Assembly: GCA_947095585.1 (NCBI GenBank)
Contig: OX352762.1
Coordinates: 47,235,335-47,299,334, forward strand
Origin: Nephrocerus scutellatus
Taxonomy: Eukaryota > Arthropoda > Insecta > Diptera > Pipunculidae
Reading direction: 5' to 3'
Length of the DNA stretch: 64,000 nt
Shown here piece after piece: positions 52,673 to 63,000 of this stretch. Below the pieces are notes generated by a model that was not told the DNA's origin, searched no databases, and worked only from the letters and a program-made list of their open reading frames with translations. The number at the start of each line of letters is the position of its first letter. Positions within the stretch are counted from its first letter, which is position 1. Both the position numbers and the translations under genes were made by a program.

Positions 52673-53401
52673 ATGGCTACACTAGAGCCTGAGATTAATG
52701 CCTCTGCGGTATACTCTCTCCGCAAAGAAGAACTAGTCAACGAGTTGGAGCGTCGTGGCATCGACTCCACAGGCACTGTTGATGAACTACGGAAAAGGTT
52801 AAGCGCTGAGATCAAAACAACGAAACCAACCGAAAAATTAACCCCGACCAAAAAAGGAAGCGAAATACCGGCCATCATCTACCCAGAAGTAGATACAGGT
52901 ACTTCACAGAAGAAAACCGAAATGAAAGAGGAATTGCGTGTAGCACAGCCGACTGGTCAGATTTACGAAACCTCGCCCAGGATGTACGCAGAAGTAGATG
53001 CAAGTACCGCACAAGCAGTAGATGCGCGCTCTCCACCAACTTTCGCATACCGATTATCCGACGCAGACATAATGGACAAAGTACGAAAATGGAATGTGAG
53101 GTACGACGGCGGTACAAATAATCCACTGGAGTTCTTGGAACGTGTTGAAGAATTGGCCGAGTGTTATCAAGTACCTCTCGATCGCATCGTCCGGACTCTT
53201 CCCGAGTTGCTGAAAGGGAACGCGTTGGTGTGGTACCGGAATAGCAAAGAGCTATTAGTTAATTGGAAAGCATTTAGCGAAGAACTGCGCCGTTTTTTTT
53301 ACCACCACGTTTCTACACCCAACTACTGGATCGCATTCGGAGTCGTACACAAAACCACCGAGAAAAGGGCAAAGAATTTCTCACATCGATTCAAGCCCTG
53401 A
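52673..53401 (+). CDS. gag: Gag, N-terminal part, with SAP-like domain; frame breaks inside the gag domain
   Basis: The 242-residue frame starts at the first ATG after the leader with a good context (CAAATGG). Residues about 12-46 resemble a SAP motif, a short helix-extended loop-helix that binds AT-rich DNA (hydrophobic pattern with RRGID.TG in the turn). A charged linker follows with an imperfect repeat (YPEVDTGTSQ at 70, YAEVDASTAQ at 105). From about residue 135 it matches the retrotransposon Gag domain (FLERVEELAECY, LPELLKGNALVWYRN, F..ELRRFF). After R207-F209, encoded at a run of eight T (53,293-53,300), the match leaves this frame, and the last 33 residues are out-of-frame sequence. 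Gag-like residues continue in the -1 frame, which is that of the next entry. This is most simply a one-T loss, either a mutation or a sequencing error. Gag would form the particle. Confidence 0.85.
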   Translation: MATLEPEINASAVYSLRKEELVNELERRGIDSTGTVDELRKRLSAEIKTTKPTEKLTPTKKGSEIPAIIYPEVDTGTSQKKTEMKEELRVAQPTGQIYETSPRMYAEVDASTAQAVDARSPPTFAYRLSDADIMDKVRKWNVRYDGGTNNPLEFLERVEELAECYQVPLDRIVRTLPELLKGNALVWYRNSKELLVNWKAFSEELRRFFYHHVSTPNYWIAFGVVHKTTEKRAKNFSHRFKP

Positions 53402-56400
53402 TGCGATGGCATACCACCATGACCGCTGAAGAGAAACTCGATAGAATCTATGACAATCTACGACCCGACTACCGGCATTACATCAAGCGAAGGGAGTTCA
53501 GCACGTTGTCCGACTTAACCATCCTGATCGAAGATTTCGAATGTTTAATGGCAGAACAACCTGTCTCACGACTCACTCAACCGCAAAATCGGCCATTGCC
53601 ACTCCGTCCCGCCGTTCCGCCATTTCGTTCTACCGCACTGCCATTTCGTCCACAAGTACAATACAGTCAACCAGCACCGCAACCCGTAGCCACATCACAG
53701 CAGCTGCCCATCCAGTCCGCTCGACCAATTCTGCCACTAGATCTAATGGCAAATAATACAATATACCCGTCGCACACCAGCAATGTCACACCATCGTATC
53801 AACCAGTGGCCAACGATGTAACACATTTATACCCGTCGCACACCAGCAATGTCACACCATCGTATCAACCAGTGGCCAACGATGTAACACATTTATACCC
53901 GTCGCACACCAGCAATGTCACATCGTCGTACCAACCAGTGACCAACGATGTAACACATTCATACCCGTCACACACCAGCAATGCCAACCACCGGACCTCT
54001 ACCACGAACTCCATATACCCACATCCGTCGCACACCAGTAGTGCAACACCAACCAGCGCATACGAGCGAAAAACCCACTGTTGGGCATGTAGTCAGCCTG
54101 GACACCTGCGGAAGCATTGTCAACAACCACGCCTACTTTTCTGCTCATACTGCGGCACTCAGGGGATACAGACCCGCCACTGCCAATGTAGACCGGGAAA
54201 CGTCAAACGGGCCGTCCAATCTTGTGAGGCATTAGACGCCCCCACCTTGACTACCCTCAGCCACGCCTCATATACATTACCCATATCCTTTTATAATCAC
54301 CAATACAACGCCGTCATCGACACCGGGGCCGGAAGGTCATGCATCGGAAAAACCATACAGCGAATCTGTAAAGCTAACCGAGTACCAGCCCGACCGATAG
54401 CCATGACTTTCGCTTTAGCCGATAAGTCCACTATTACCGCCCACCAGGCGTATACGACAAAATTAACATGGGAGGGACGCACCTTTACGCACGAGTTCGT
54501 GTACATACCGGAACTCATGGACAAAATCCTGATAGGAACCGACTTTTTGTCCAAGTTCGGATTTACCATAAAATGCGGTAATGAGACAATAACAGCTCGA
54601 ACCCAGCCTGGCCGACCAGTTATCCAAAGCCTCTTTTCCGAAGAACAACAACTGAAGAAACTCCTGGCAACCGAAATACCCACGTTTGAAAAGCTGAAAG
54701 GACCAACCGACATCACAGAACATGAAATACGGCTTAAGCATCAACGCCCATTTAAGCAACGATACATGCCAAGGAATCCCGCCATGCAGGCAATCATCAA
54801 TCAAGAAATAGACCAGCTATTAGCAGAAAACAAAATCGAACCATCAAATAGCCCCTATAGCTCTCCGATAGTCCTAGTAAAGAAAAAACAAGGCACGTGG
54901 AGGCTATGCGTAGACTACCGTCAATTAAATGAACTCTCTATCAAAGACGCATACCCTCTACCACAAATCAACCACGTACTGGACAAACTAAAGGGAGCTA
55001 GATATATTTCAACAATCGATTTAAAGCAAGGTTATTGGCAAATACCACTAAAACCAACCAGCCGCCCGTGTACCGCTTTTACAGTCCCTGGGAGAGGACT
55101 TTTCCAATGGAAAGTCATGCCGTTTGGACTTCACTCCGCTCCTGCCACTTTCCAACGACTACTCGACAAGATAATCAGCCCCGAGCTAGAGCCGCACGCT
55201 TTCGCCTATCTAGACGACATTATCATCATCGGGCGCACCTTTTCAGAACACATGGCAGCGTTAAAAGAAGTATTCCGACGACTGAGAATGGCAAAACTTA
55301 AAATAAATCCCGACAAATGCGAATTTGGAAAAACCGAGATGCGTTACCTCGGCCATATGGTGAACAGACATGGCATACATACCGACCCAAGCAAAATTGA
55401 AGCCGTAAAAACCCTCATGGCACCACGAAATATAAAAGAACTCCGGCGAATCATCGGCATAGCATCCTGGTATCGACGTTTTGTACCGAACTTCTCGACC
55501 ATAACCGCACCGCTTACCAGATTGTTAAAGAAAACTCAGAAATGGTCATGGGGAGAAGACCAGAAGAAAGCCTTTGAAATGTTAAAAACAAAATTAACCG
55601 AAGCACCAATACTTGCTTGCCCCGATTTCACCCGCCCGTTCGTCCTACAGACAGACGCCAGTGCCGATGGTCTCGGTGCAGTACTCTGGCAAACAATCAA
55701 TAATCAGGAAAAGGTAATCGCCTATGCCAGCCGAACGCTCAACGACGCAGAACGGAACTACTCGGTCACAGAGCGAGAATGTCTAGCGGTGGTCTGGGGA
55801 ATCCGAAAGATGCGTCCATATCTAGAAGGGTACCACTTTATAGTACATACCGACCATCAGTCTCTAAAATGGTTGCATAATATCGATAACCCCTCAGGAC
55901 GACTAGCACGCTGGGCCATCGAACTCCAGCAACACGATTATGAAATCCGGTACCGAAAGGGATCATCCAACACCGTGGCTGATGTACTATCTCGACACCC
56001 AAACGGAAAACCCCTTAGACTTATACTACCAATAACCGAAACATGCCCATGGTACGATGCCAAGATAAAATCCGTCACAACGAAACCCGAGGAAAACCCG
56101 GAATATCAGGTCGTGGAAAAAACCCTCTACCGACATATATTCACCCCCACCAGTTATACCGAAGCCACCACGTCCGCCTGGAAAATTTGCGTCCCCAAGC
56201 CACTTCGCCGACAGATCATGCACGAAAATCACACGGATGTGACCGCAGGCCATATGGGAATTGCCAAAACCATTACCAGAATCGCAAAAACCTATTACTG
56301 GCCTGGGCTATATCGCGATACCGCGCGATTCGTTCGACGGTGCCCCACGTGTCTCGAGTACAAAGTCCCGACCCGAAAACCTGCAGGGGAGATGCACGTA

Positions 56401-58110
56401 ACCACCGCAAGCCATCCATGGGAAATCGTATGCTCCGATTTTATAGGCCCGCTCCCACGATCGGCAAAAGGAAACACCATGATCCTGGTCTTTTACGACA
56501 AGTTTTCCAAATGGACAGAATTCCTGGCTCTCCGTGACGCAACTACTCCTGCCCTCATCAAAGGATTCAAAGAACGTATACTCAGCCGGTATGGCTGCCC
56601 CAAAATCCTGATCACCGATAATGGCACGCAATACCGGAGCAAACAATTCCAGACCCTACTATTGCAACTACAAATTAAGCAAAGATTTACCCCACCGTAT
56701 ACCCCGCAAGCGAACCCAACCGAACGGATGAATCGTGTGATAAAAACAATGATCTCACAGTACGTCAGAACCGACCACAGGCGATGGGACGAATATCTAC
56801 CAGAGTTTATGTTAGCCATCAACACCAGTCACAACGAAACCACCGGTTATTCCGCAGCCTATCTTAATTTCGGTCGCGAATTACGGCTCCCTACCACCCC
56901 AGATATACCACTCAACAAAGAACCTGACACACCAGAACGCATCACCATGCTAAACGAAATCCTGGCCCTGGTCAAGCATAACCTGGCCAAAGCGTTTAAT
57001 ACACAAAAAAAATATTATGACCTCCGTCGACGCCCATGGACACCAGCAATCGGGGAAATGGTCTATTACCGACACCGACCACTCTCCTCAGCCACGCAAA
57101 ATTTCGCCGCTAAATTAGCACCTCGATTTATTGGACCGTACCGAGTCTCCAAAAAACCATCCCCCGTCATATGCATCCTAGAGGGAGAAAAAAACAAAAC
57201 AATAACCGCCCATGTGAAGGATTTAAAGCAACTACCCGATACCCCTACCATAGACGAAGATCAAACCTCAGGTATGATCAACACCACTGGCCACTCAGCA
57301 ACACCAGTACCAGTCACGATGGCAACGGAACAACATCGCACCAAATTTCTCGGCGAAAATCCGGAACCGGGAGCCCACCGCCGCACCAGACCACGCCCTG
57401 TATTGGCACCACCAACAACAACAACTACCGCCAAACAACAGCTCCGAAACATCAAGTGGAAGAAACGGCCACCACCCCCTAACCGGCCACTTACAGTACA
57501 CGAGCTACAGCGGCTGACAGCATTGGCACCCAGCATCAAGAATGATGCGGCCACCCCGCTTCAGTGGGGCAAACCCCGACCCACCACCGCTCAAACCACC
57601 AAAGGACCCAGAATCGCCCACCGGACCATCCAACAAAATAGCCTAAACCAGAAAACCCAAAGCCGAACCCTAAACCAACCCCCCTCCAACAACACCCAAC
57701 CACCTACAGATAACCTAACCCTAAACAAACCTCCCTCCAACGCCACCCAACCGCTTACCGATAACCCAACCCAAACAACCAACCCCAACACCAATACCAC
57801 TACAAACCCCCCCAAAGCAACACAGAAACTACCAATGACGAGGTTCATAACCCTCGAGAAGAGTAATCACTTCGACCCTGAGGCCTTCGAGGGCGTTCTC
57901 ATTCCAACAACCCCCAAGAGATTTCGAATCACCGGACCCAGAGGAAGAATCTACGGAAGTCACCACCCAGACCACACTATCCTGCTAAGATGCGCAGGGA
58001 GCGCCATGACGATCATCCAAGATGACGCCCACCAGCCCAGCAACATTCATACCATTAAAAGACAGCAATTAGAAGACAGCATTCCTTCTGTTCATATATT
58101 TTTAATATAA
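53401..58110 (+). CDS. pol: Gag C-terminus and Pol polyprotein (protease, RT, RNase H, integrase)
   Basis: The 1,569-codon frame is counted from the ATG at 53,401, but it is open further upstream and probably belongs to one Gag-Pol frame. Residues 1-50 complete the Gag domain. A Pro-rich linker and 22-residue repeats (122-200) follow. A CCHC knuckle is C227-C230-H235-C240; a second Cys cluster (C248, C251, C261) has Ile where the His should be. The aspartic protease has DTGA at 307 and ILIGTDFL near 376. The reverse transcriptase spans about 445-630, with YLDD at 603. RNase H has D752, E793, D818 and D861. Integrase has the zinc site H944, H951, C981 and C984, the catalytic triad D1013, D1073 and E1108, and GPY at 1245. 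All key residues are present. Residues about 1,280-1,480 are Thr/Pro/Asn-rich, and a compact last 85 residues have no assigned function. No chromodomain or membrane segment was seen. Confidence 0.94.
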   Translation: MRWHTTMTAEEKLDRIYDNLRPDYRHYIKRREFSTLSDLTILIEDFECLMAEQPVSRLTQPQNRPLPLRPAVPPFRSTALPFRPQVQYSQPAPQPVATSQQLPIQSARPILPLDLMANNTIYPSHTSNVTPSYQPVANDVTHLYPSHTSNVTPSYQPVANDVTHLYPSHTSNVTSSYQPVTNDVTHSYPSHTSNANHRTSTTNSIYPHPSHTSSATPTSAYERKTHCWACSQPGHLRKHCQQPRLLFCSYCGTQGIQTRHCQCRPGNVKRAVQSCEALDAPTLTTLSHASYTLPISFYNHQYNAVIDTGAGRSCIGKTIQRICKANRVPARPIAMTFALADKSTITAHQAYTTKLTWEGRTFTHEFVYIPELMDKILIGTDFLSKFGFTIKCGNETITARTQPGRPVIQSLFSEEQQLKKLLATEIPTFEKLKGPTDITEHEIRLKHQRPFKQRYMPRNPAMQAIINQEIDQLLAENKIEPSNSPYSSPIVLVKKKQGTWRLCVDYRQLNELSIKDAYPLPQINHVLDKLKGARYISTIDLKQGYWQIPLKPTSRPCTAFTVPGRGLFQWKVMPFGLHSAPATFQRLLDKIISPELEPHAFAYLDDIIIIGRTFSEHMAALKEVFRRLRMAKLKINPDKCEFGKTEMRYLGHMVNRHGIHTDPSKIEAVKTLMAPRNIKELRRIIGIASWYRRFVPNFSTITAPLTRLLKKTQKWSWGEDQKKAFEMLKTKLTEAPILACPDFTRPFVLQTDASADGLGAVLWQTINNQEKVIAYASRTLNDAERNYSVTERECLAVVWGIRKMRPYLEGYHFIVHTDHQSLKWLHNIDNPSGRLARWAIELQQHDYEIRYRKGSSNTVADVLSRHPNGKPLRLILPITETCPWYDAKIKSVTTKPEENPEYQVVEKTLYRHIFTPTSYTEATTSAWKICVPKPLRRQIMHENHTDVTAGHMGIAKTITRIAKTYYWPGLYRDTARFVRRCPTCLEYKVPTRKPAGEMHVTTASHPWEIVCSDFIGPLPRSAKGNTMILVFYDKFSKWTEFLALRDATTPALIKGFKERILSRYGCPKILITDNGTQYRSKQFQTLLLQLQIKQRFTPPYTPQANPTERMNRVIKTMISQYVRTDHRRWDEYLPEFMLAINTSHNETTGYSAAYLNFGRELRLPTTPDIPLNKEPDTPERITMLNEILALVKHNLAKAFNTQKKYYDLRRRPWTPAIGEMVYYRHRPLSSATQNFAAKLAPRFIGPYRVSKKPSPVICILEGEKNKTITAHVKDLKQLPDTPTIDEDQTSGMINTTGHSATPVPVTMATEQHRTKFLGENPEPGAHRRTRPRPVLAPPTTTTTAKQQLRNIKWKKRPPPPNRPLTVHELQRLTALAPSIKNDAATPLQWGKPRPTTAQTTKGPRIAHRTIQQNSLNQKTQSRTLNQPPSNNTQPPTDNLTLNKPPSNATQPLTDNPTQTTNPNTNTTTNPPKATQKLPMTRFITLEKSNHFDPEAFEGVLIPTTPKRFRITGPRGRIYGSHHPDHTILLRCAGSAMTIIQDDAHQPSNIHTIKRQQLEDSIPSVHIFLI
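53764..54000 (+). repeat. 66-bp in-frame tandem repeat in gag
   Basis: Units start at TAC 53,764, 53,830, 53,896 and 53,962 (the last partial), each encoding 22 residues beginning YPSHTSN. The first two units look identical; the third has a few changes. A looser echo (PHPSHTSS) follows. It sits in the linker between the Gag core and the zinc knuckle, so copy number is probably tolerated. Confidence 0.92.
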
Positions 58111-58878
58111 AATCTTTTGTTATTATCATACTTATTACTTATTCTACTTATACTATTATCATACTTATTACTACTATATATTTTTCTACTTACTACTATT
58201 ATACTTATTACTATTAATTAAACCTACTTATTACTATTATAAATTACAATACTTACTACTATTATCACACTTATTACTATTATCATACTTATTAAACTAT
58301 TAAACTACTTATTACCGATTGTTACTTTTGCTCAAAGAAAAAAAAAAGACAAAAAAAAAAAAAAAAAAAAAATACAAAACCACAGAAAAGAAAAACACAA
58401 AGAAAAAAAAAACAACAAAACACACACACAAAAAAAAAAAGGAAGAGAAACCCTGTATAAATGGAACTATTATCACTAGACATAAACTTAAGCATATTAC
58501 TATTAAATGGGAAAAAAAAAGAAAGAAAGAAAAAAAATAATAAACCCACCCACAGTTTTTTTGAAACACACACACATCTTTTTGTAACTCATATAGGTGT
58601 CGGCACGAGACAATAAAGGTCGCAGACCACCCCAAATATACCAGAAAAAATAAGTGACCACACCATATGAGAACATTTTTTATGTATAAACATTTTTTAC
58701 TTTAAAATACCAGATATATACATATACATATATAGATATATAAACAAACTGTATTAAGAAAACCGATAATAGTTATAAGTTATACTTATCCAACCAGTAT
58801 ATATATATAAAAAAAAAAAAAAAAAAAACCCCATTGCTAGCCTATAAGTGTGTCTTATACTTTTTCGCACCCCGAAGT
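58111..58878 (+). other. 3' untranslated region of the element, low complexity
   Basis: No gene is seen between the pol stop and the 3' LTR. It holds an AT-rich irregular repeat built from TACTTATTACTATTATCA-like units (about 58,120-58,315), an A-rich purine stretch with long A runs (about 58,335-58,540), an AT-rich part with TATA-type dinucleotide runs, and a run of about 20 A near 58,809-58,828. There is no envelope frame. Confidence 0.85.
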
Positions 58879-58888
58879 AGGGGGGGAA
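58879..58888 (+). other. Polypurine tract
   Basis: AGGGGGGGAA directly precedes the first base of the 3' LTR. This is where plus-strand DNA synthesis is primed in LTR retrotransposons. Confidence 0.9.
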
Positions 58889-60068
58889 TGTAACGAAGTT
58901 GGTTAAATACCACTTCGCTACAAACCATATGTCTAAAGTAATTGCTATACAAAAACAAACCCAGTCACTCGATATATAATGCAAAATTAACCTATTTTGC
59001 ATTATATCAATTTAGCGCAATACGAGTGTACTCGGCCGGTATGCAGTACGTATAAGGTTCAATCCGGCGGTTGAACCAACGAAATTATTTTTTGCGGGAA
59101 AAGGGTTTTTCGCCCAATGAATGATAGAAATTTATCAATGATATTATTTATAATCAAATAATTTTTCCAAAAAGGGTGAAAACAAAATTCCCAAGGAATT
59201 CAACTATTAAGACACACTTATATGCTCCAATCAATCAACAAGAATCAGAATAGAACATACTACGGCACGGTAGTAAAATCTATTCGAGAGTAGACTATGC
59301 TGCGGCAAGGCAGCTATACCTACTCAAAGGGAAGAAAGCGTTGTGGTTCACAGCAAATTCCCCCTTTACCGACAGCTTTTCGCTGACTACTGTTCTCCAC
59401 GAACAGCCCCTTTTTTGGTGACAAGGCTAGCCGAGTCATATTAATGTAACACGTTGCCGAGGTTGTAAAACCAGACAACTGTGCTGCATTATATACTCGT
59501 ACTTTCTTTGTCTAGGTCAATATAACAAAATTGTCAAGGTTGTAAAACCGGGCTAATTTTGTTGTGTTGTACACCCATACTTACTGTGTCTATTGCAGTA
59601 TAGCGAACGATCGAGGTTGTAAAACCAGGTAGTATCGCTATATTGTAATTTACAAGACACTAAGCAGTCCGCTTGCTCCCAGTGTGGTAGCTATCCCCCG
59701 GACCTTGCTTGCTTACTCGTATAGTAATTCACTATACCGCGCTGTTCCGTAGAACGCTGCTCGTGTGCTCTAGTAACAACCACTTAAAGAGCAGAAGCCG
59801 CCCATCAACCCCCTTTTCCGCAGTCGAATACTCTCGGCTGCAATCAAGTTCCCCTGGTTTCCCCGTACCGAGTACGTACAAACCAACGTATCGTAAGTTT
59901 ATTTAAGTTTATTTATATGTAAGTACGTATAGACTCAGAGATCAAGAAATAAAGAAGAATTGTAATTTTATATCGAAAACCAACAATCTTTTAATTTGTA
60001 ACGACGAGCGAGAAGGAGAAAGAACCCTGGGTGACCGGCGAGCGTCACCCGAGCAAAAGACTGTTACA
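58889..60068 (+). repeat. 3' LTR, 1,180 bp
   Basis: It starts TGTAACGAAG immediately after the purine tract and ends GTTACA before the CTAC duplication. It has the same length as the 5' LTR. It ends at the same base as the 5' LTR although the primer site is duplicated next to the latter. The RNA 3' end probably forms shortly after the AATAAA at 59,948. The stem-loops described in the 5' LTR recur here, so in the genomic RNA they lie in the 3' untranslated part if they belong to U3. Confidence 0.96.
59948..59953 (+). terminator. Polyadenylation signal AATAAA in the 3' LTR
   Basis: Same motif at the matching place in the downstream LTR, in the context AAGAAATAAAGAAG. It would direct 3'-end formation of the genomic RNA. 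Confidence 0.6.
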
Positions 60069-60072
60069 CTAC
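60069..60072. other. Target-site duplication, right copy (CTAC)
   Basis: CTAC follows the terminal GTTACA of the 3' LTR and continues into satellite ATTCTGAATTTCC. A 4-bp duplication is within the usual range for Ty3/gypsy integrases. Confidence 0.93.
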
Positions 60073-63000
60073 ATTCTGAATTTCCTGAGAATTGCGTGGG
60101 AAATTGATTTGTTCCAGAAATTCCAGACCATTATGGTCATATTCCAGAATTTCCATAGGAAGAAATCTTATAGTCGCATCTTAGTTCTACATTCCGAACT
60201 TCATGCGAATCGCTTGAGAAATTGAATTGTTCCAGAAATTCCAGACAATAATGATCATATCTAGAATTTCCATAGGAAGAAGTCTTACAGTTGCATCTTA
60301 GTCCTACATTCCGAATTTCATGCGAATCGCTTGCGAAATTGATTTGTTCCAGAAATTCCAGACCATAATGATCATATTCCAGAATTTCCATAGGAAGAAG
60401 TCTGATAGTCGCATCTTAGTTCTACATTCCGCATTTCATGCGAATCGCTTAAGAAATTGATTTGTTCCAGAAATTCCAGACCATAATGATGATATTCCAG
60501 AATTTCCTTAGGAAGAAATCTTATAGTCGCATCTTAGTTCTACATTCCGAATTTCATGCGAATTGCTTGAGAAATTGATTTGTTCCAGAAATTCCAGACC
60601 ATAATGATCATATTCCACAATTTCCATAGGAAGAAGTCTGATAGTCGCATCTTATTTCTACATTCTGAATTTCCTGAAAATTGCGTGGGAAATTGATTTG
60701 TTCCAGAAATTCCAGACCATTATGATCATATTCCAGAATTTCCATAGGAAGAAATCTTATAGTCGCATCTTAGTTCTACATTCCGAATTTCATGCGAATC
60801 GCTTGAGAAATTGCTTTATTCCAGAAATTCCAGACCATAATGATCATATTCCAGAATTTCCATAGGAAGAAATCTTATAGTCGCATCTTAGTCCTACATT
60901 CCGAATTTCATGCGAATCGATTGAAAAATTTCTTTGTTCCAGAAATTCCAGACAATAATGATCATATTCCAGAATTTCCATAGGAAGAAATCTTATAGTC
61001 GCATCTTAGTCCTACATTTCGAATTTCATGCGAACCGCTTGAGAAATTGATTTGTTCCAGAAATTCCAGACCATAATGATCATATTCCAGAATTTCCATA
61101 GGAAGAAGTCTTATAGTGTCATCTTAGTCCTACATTCCGAATTTCATGCAAATCGCTTGAGAAACTGATTTGTTCCAGAAATTCCAGACTATAATGATCA
61201 TATTCCAGAATTTCCATAGGAAGAAGTCTAATAGTCGCATCTTAGTTCTACATTCCGAATTTCATGCGAATCGCTTGGGAAATTGATGTGTTCCTGAAAT
61301 TCCAGGCCATAATGATCATATTCCCGAATTTCCATAGGAAGAAGTCTAATAGTCGCATCTTAGTTCTACATTCCGAATTTCATGCGAATCGCTTGAGAAA
61401 TTGATTTGTTCCAGAAATTCCAGACCAAAATGATCATATTCCAGAATTTCCATAGGAAGAAGTCTTATAGTCGCATCTTAGTCCTACATTCCGAATTTCA
61501 TGCAAATCGCTTGAGAAATTGATTTGTTCCAGAAATTCCAAACTATAATGATCATATTCCAGAATTTCCATAGGAAGAAGTCTAATAGTCGCATCTTCAT
61601 TCAACATTCCGAATTTCATGCGAATCGCTTGGGAAATGGATTTGTTCCTGAAATTCCAGACCATAATGATCATATTCCAGAATTTCCATAGGAAGAAGTC
61701 TAATAGTGGCATCTTAGTTCTACATTCCGAATTTCATGCGAATCGCTTGAGAAACTGATTTATTCCAGAAATTCCAGACCATAATGATCATATTCCAGAA
61801 TTTCCATAGGAAGAAATCTTATAGTCGCATCTTAGTTCTACATTCCGAATTTCATGCGAATCGCTTGGGAAATTGATTTGTTCCAGAATTCCAGACCATA
61901 ATGATCATATTCCAGAATTTCCATAGGAAGAAGTCTGATAGTCGCATCTTAGTTCTACATTCCGCATTTCATGCGAATCGCTTAAGAAATTGATTTGTTC
62001 CAGAAATTCCAGACCATAATGATGATATTCCAGAATTTCCATAGGAAGAAATCTTATAGTCGCATCTTAGTTCTACATTCCGAATTTCATGCGAATTGCT
62101 TGAGAAATTGATTTGTTCCAGAAATTCCAGACCATAATGATCATATTCCAGAATTTCCATAGGAAGAAGTCTAATAGTCGCATCTTCGTTCAACATTCCG
62201 AATTTCATGCGAATCGCTTGGGAAATGGATTTGTTCCTGAAATTCCAGACCATAATGATCATATTCCAGAATTTCCATAGGAAGAAGTCTAATAGTGGCA
62301 TCTTAGTTCTACATTCCGAATTTCATGCGAATCGCTTGAGAAATTGATTTATTCCAGAAATTCCAGACCATAATGATCATATTCCAGAATTTCCATAGGA
62401 AGAAATCTTATAGTCGCATCTTAGTTCTACATTCCGAATTTCAGGCGAATCGCTTGGGAAATTGATTTGTTCCAGAATTCCAGACCATAATGATCATATT
62501 CCAGAATTTCCATAGGAAGAAATCTTATAGTCGCATCGTAGTTCTAAATTCCGAAGTTCATGCGAATCGCTTGAGAAATTGATTTGTTCCAGAAATTCCA
62601 GACCATAATGATCATATTCCACAATTTCCATAGGAAGAAGTCTGATAGTCGCATCTTATTTCTACATTCTGAATTTCCTGAGAATTGCGTGGGAAATTGA
62701 TTTGTTCCCAAAATTCCATACCATTATGATCATATTCCAGAATTTCCATAGGAAGAAATCTTATAGTCGCATCTTAGTTCTACATTCCGAATTTCATGCG
62801 AATCGCTTGAGAAATTGAATTGTTCCAGAAATTCCAGACAATAATGATCATATTCTAGAATTTCCATAGGAAGAAGTCTTACAGTTGCATCTTAGTCCTA
62901 CATTCCGAATTTCATGCGAATCGCTTGCGAAATTGATTTGTCCCAGAAATTCCAGATCATAATGATCATATTCCAGAATTTCCATAGGAAGAAGTCTGAT

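Larger units (their letters stand above)
50938..60068 (+). mobile_element. Full-length Ty3/gypsy-type LTR retrotransposon, 9,131 bp
   Basis: The element has two 1,180-bp LTRs, a tRNA-Lys primer-binding site, a leader, gag and a pro-RT-RNase H-integrase frame in the Ty3/gypsy order, an A-rich 3' untranslated region and a purine tract. It starts TGTAAC and ends GTTACA. A 4-bp duplication of satellite sequence, CTAC, lies on both sides. The two LTRs look identical over their whole length by eye, so insertion is recent. The coding region is open except for a one-base frame change inside gag. No envelope gene is recognisable. Family name unknown; assignment rests on domain order (integrase after RNase H) and motif style. 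Confidence 0.97.

Noticed and set aside
53399..53403. Overlapping stop-start TGATG between the two element frames, as in coupled reinitiation
   Set aside because: The Gag domain already runs in the second frame well before this point, so the overlap lies in out-of-frame sequence and is fortuitous.
54297..57848. Antisense and alternative-frame reading frames within pol
   Set aside because: They are shadows of the polyprotein frame and carry no domains.
58312..58635. Lys-rich frame and Phe-rich antisense frames after pol, possible envelope or membrane protein
   Set aside because: They are translations of A-rich and T-rich low-complexity DNA. No signal peptide, fusion motif or glycoprotein pattern.
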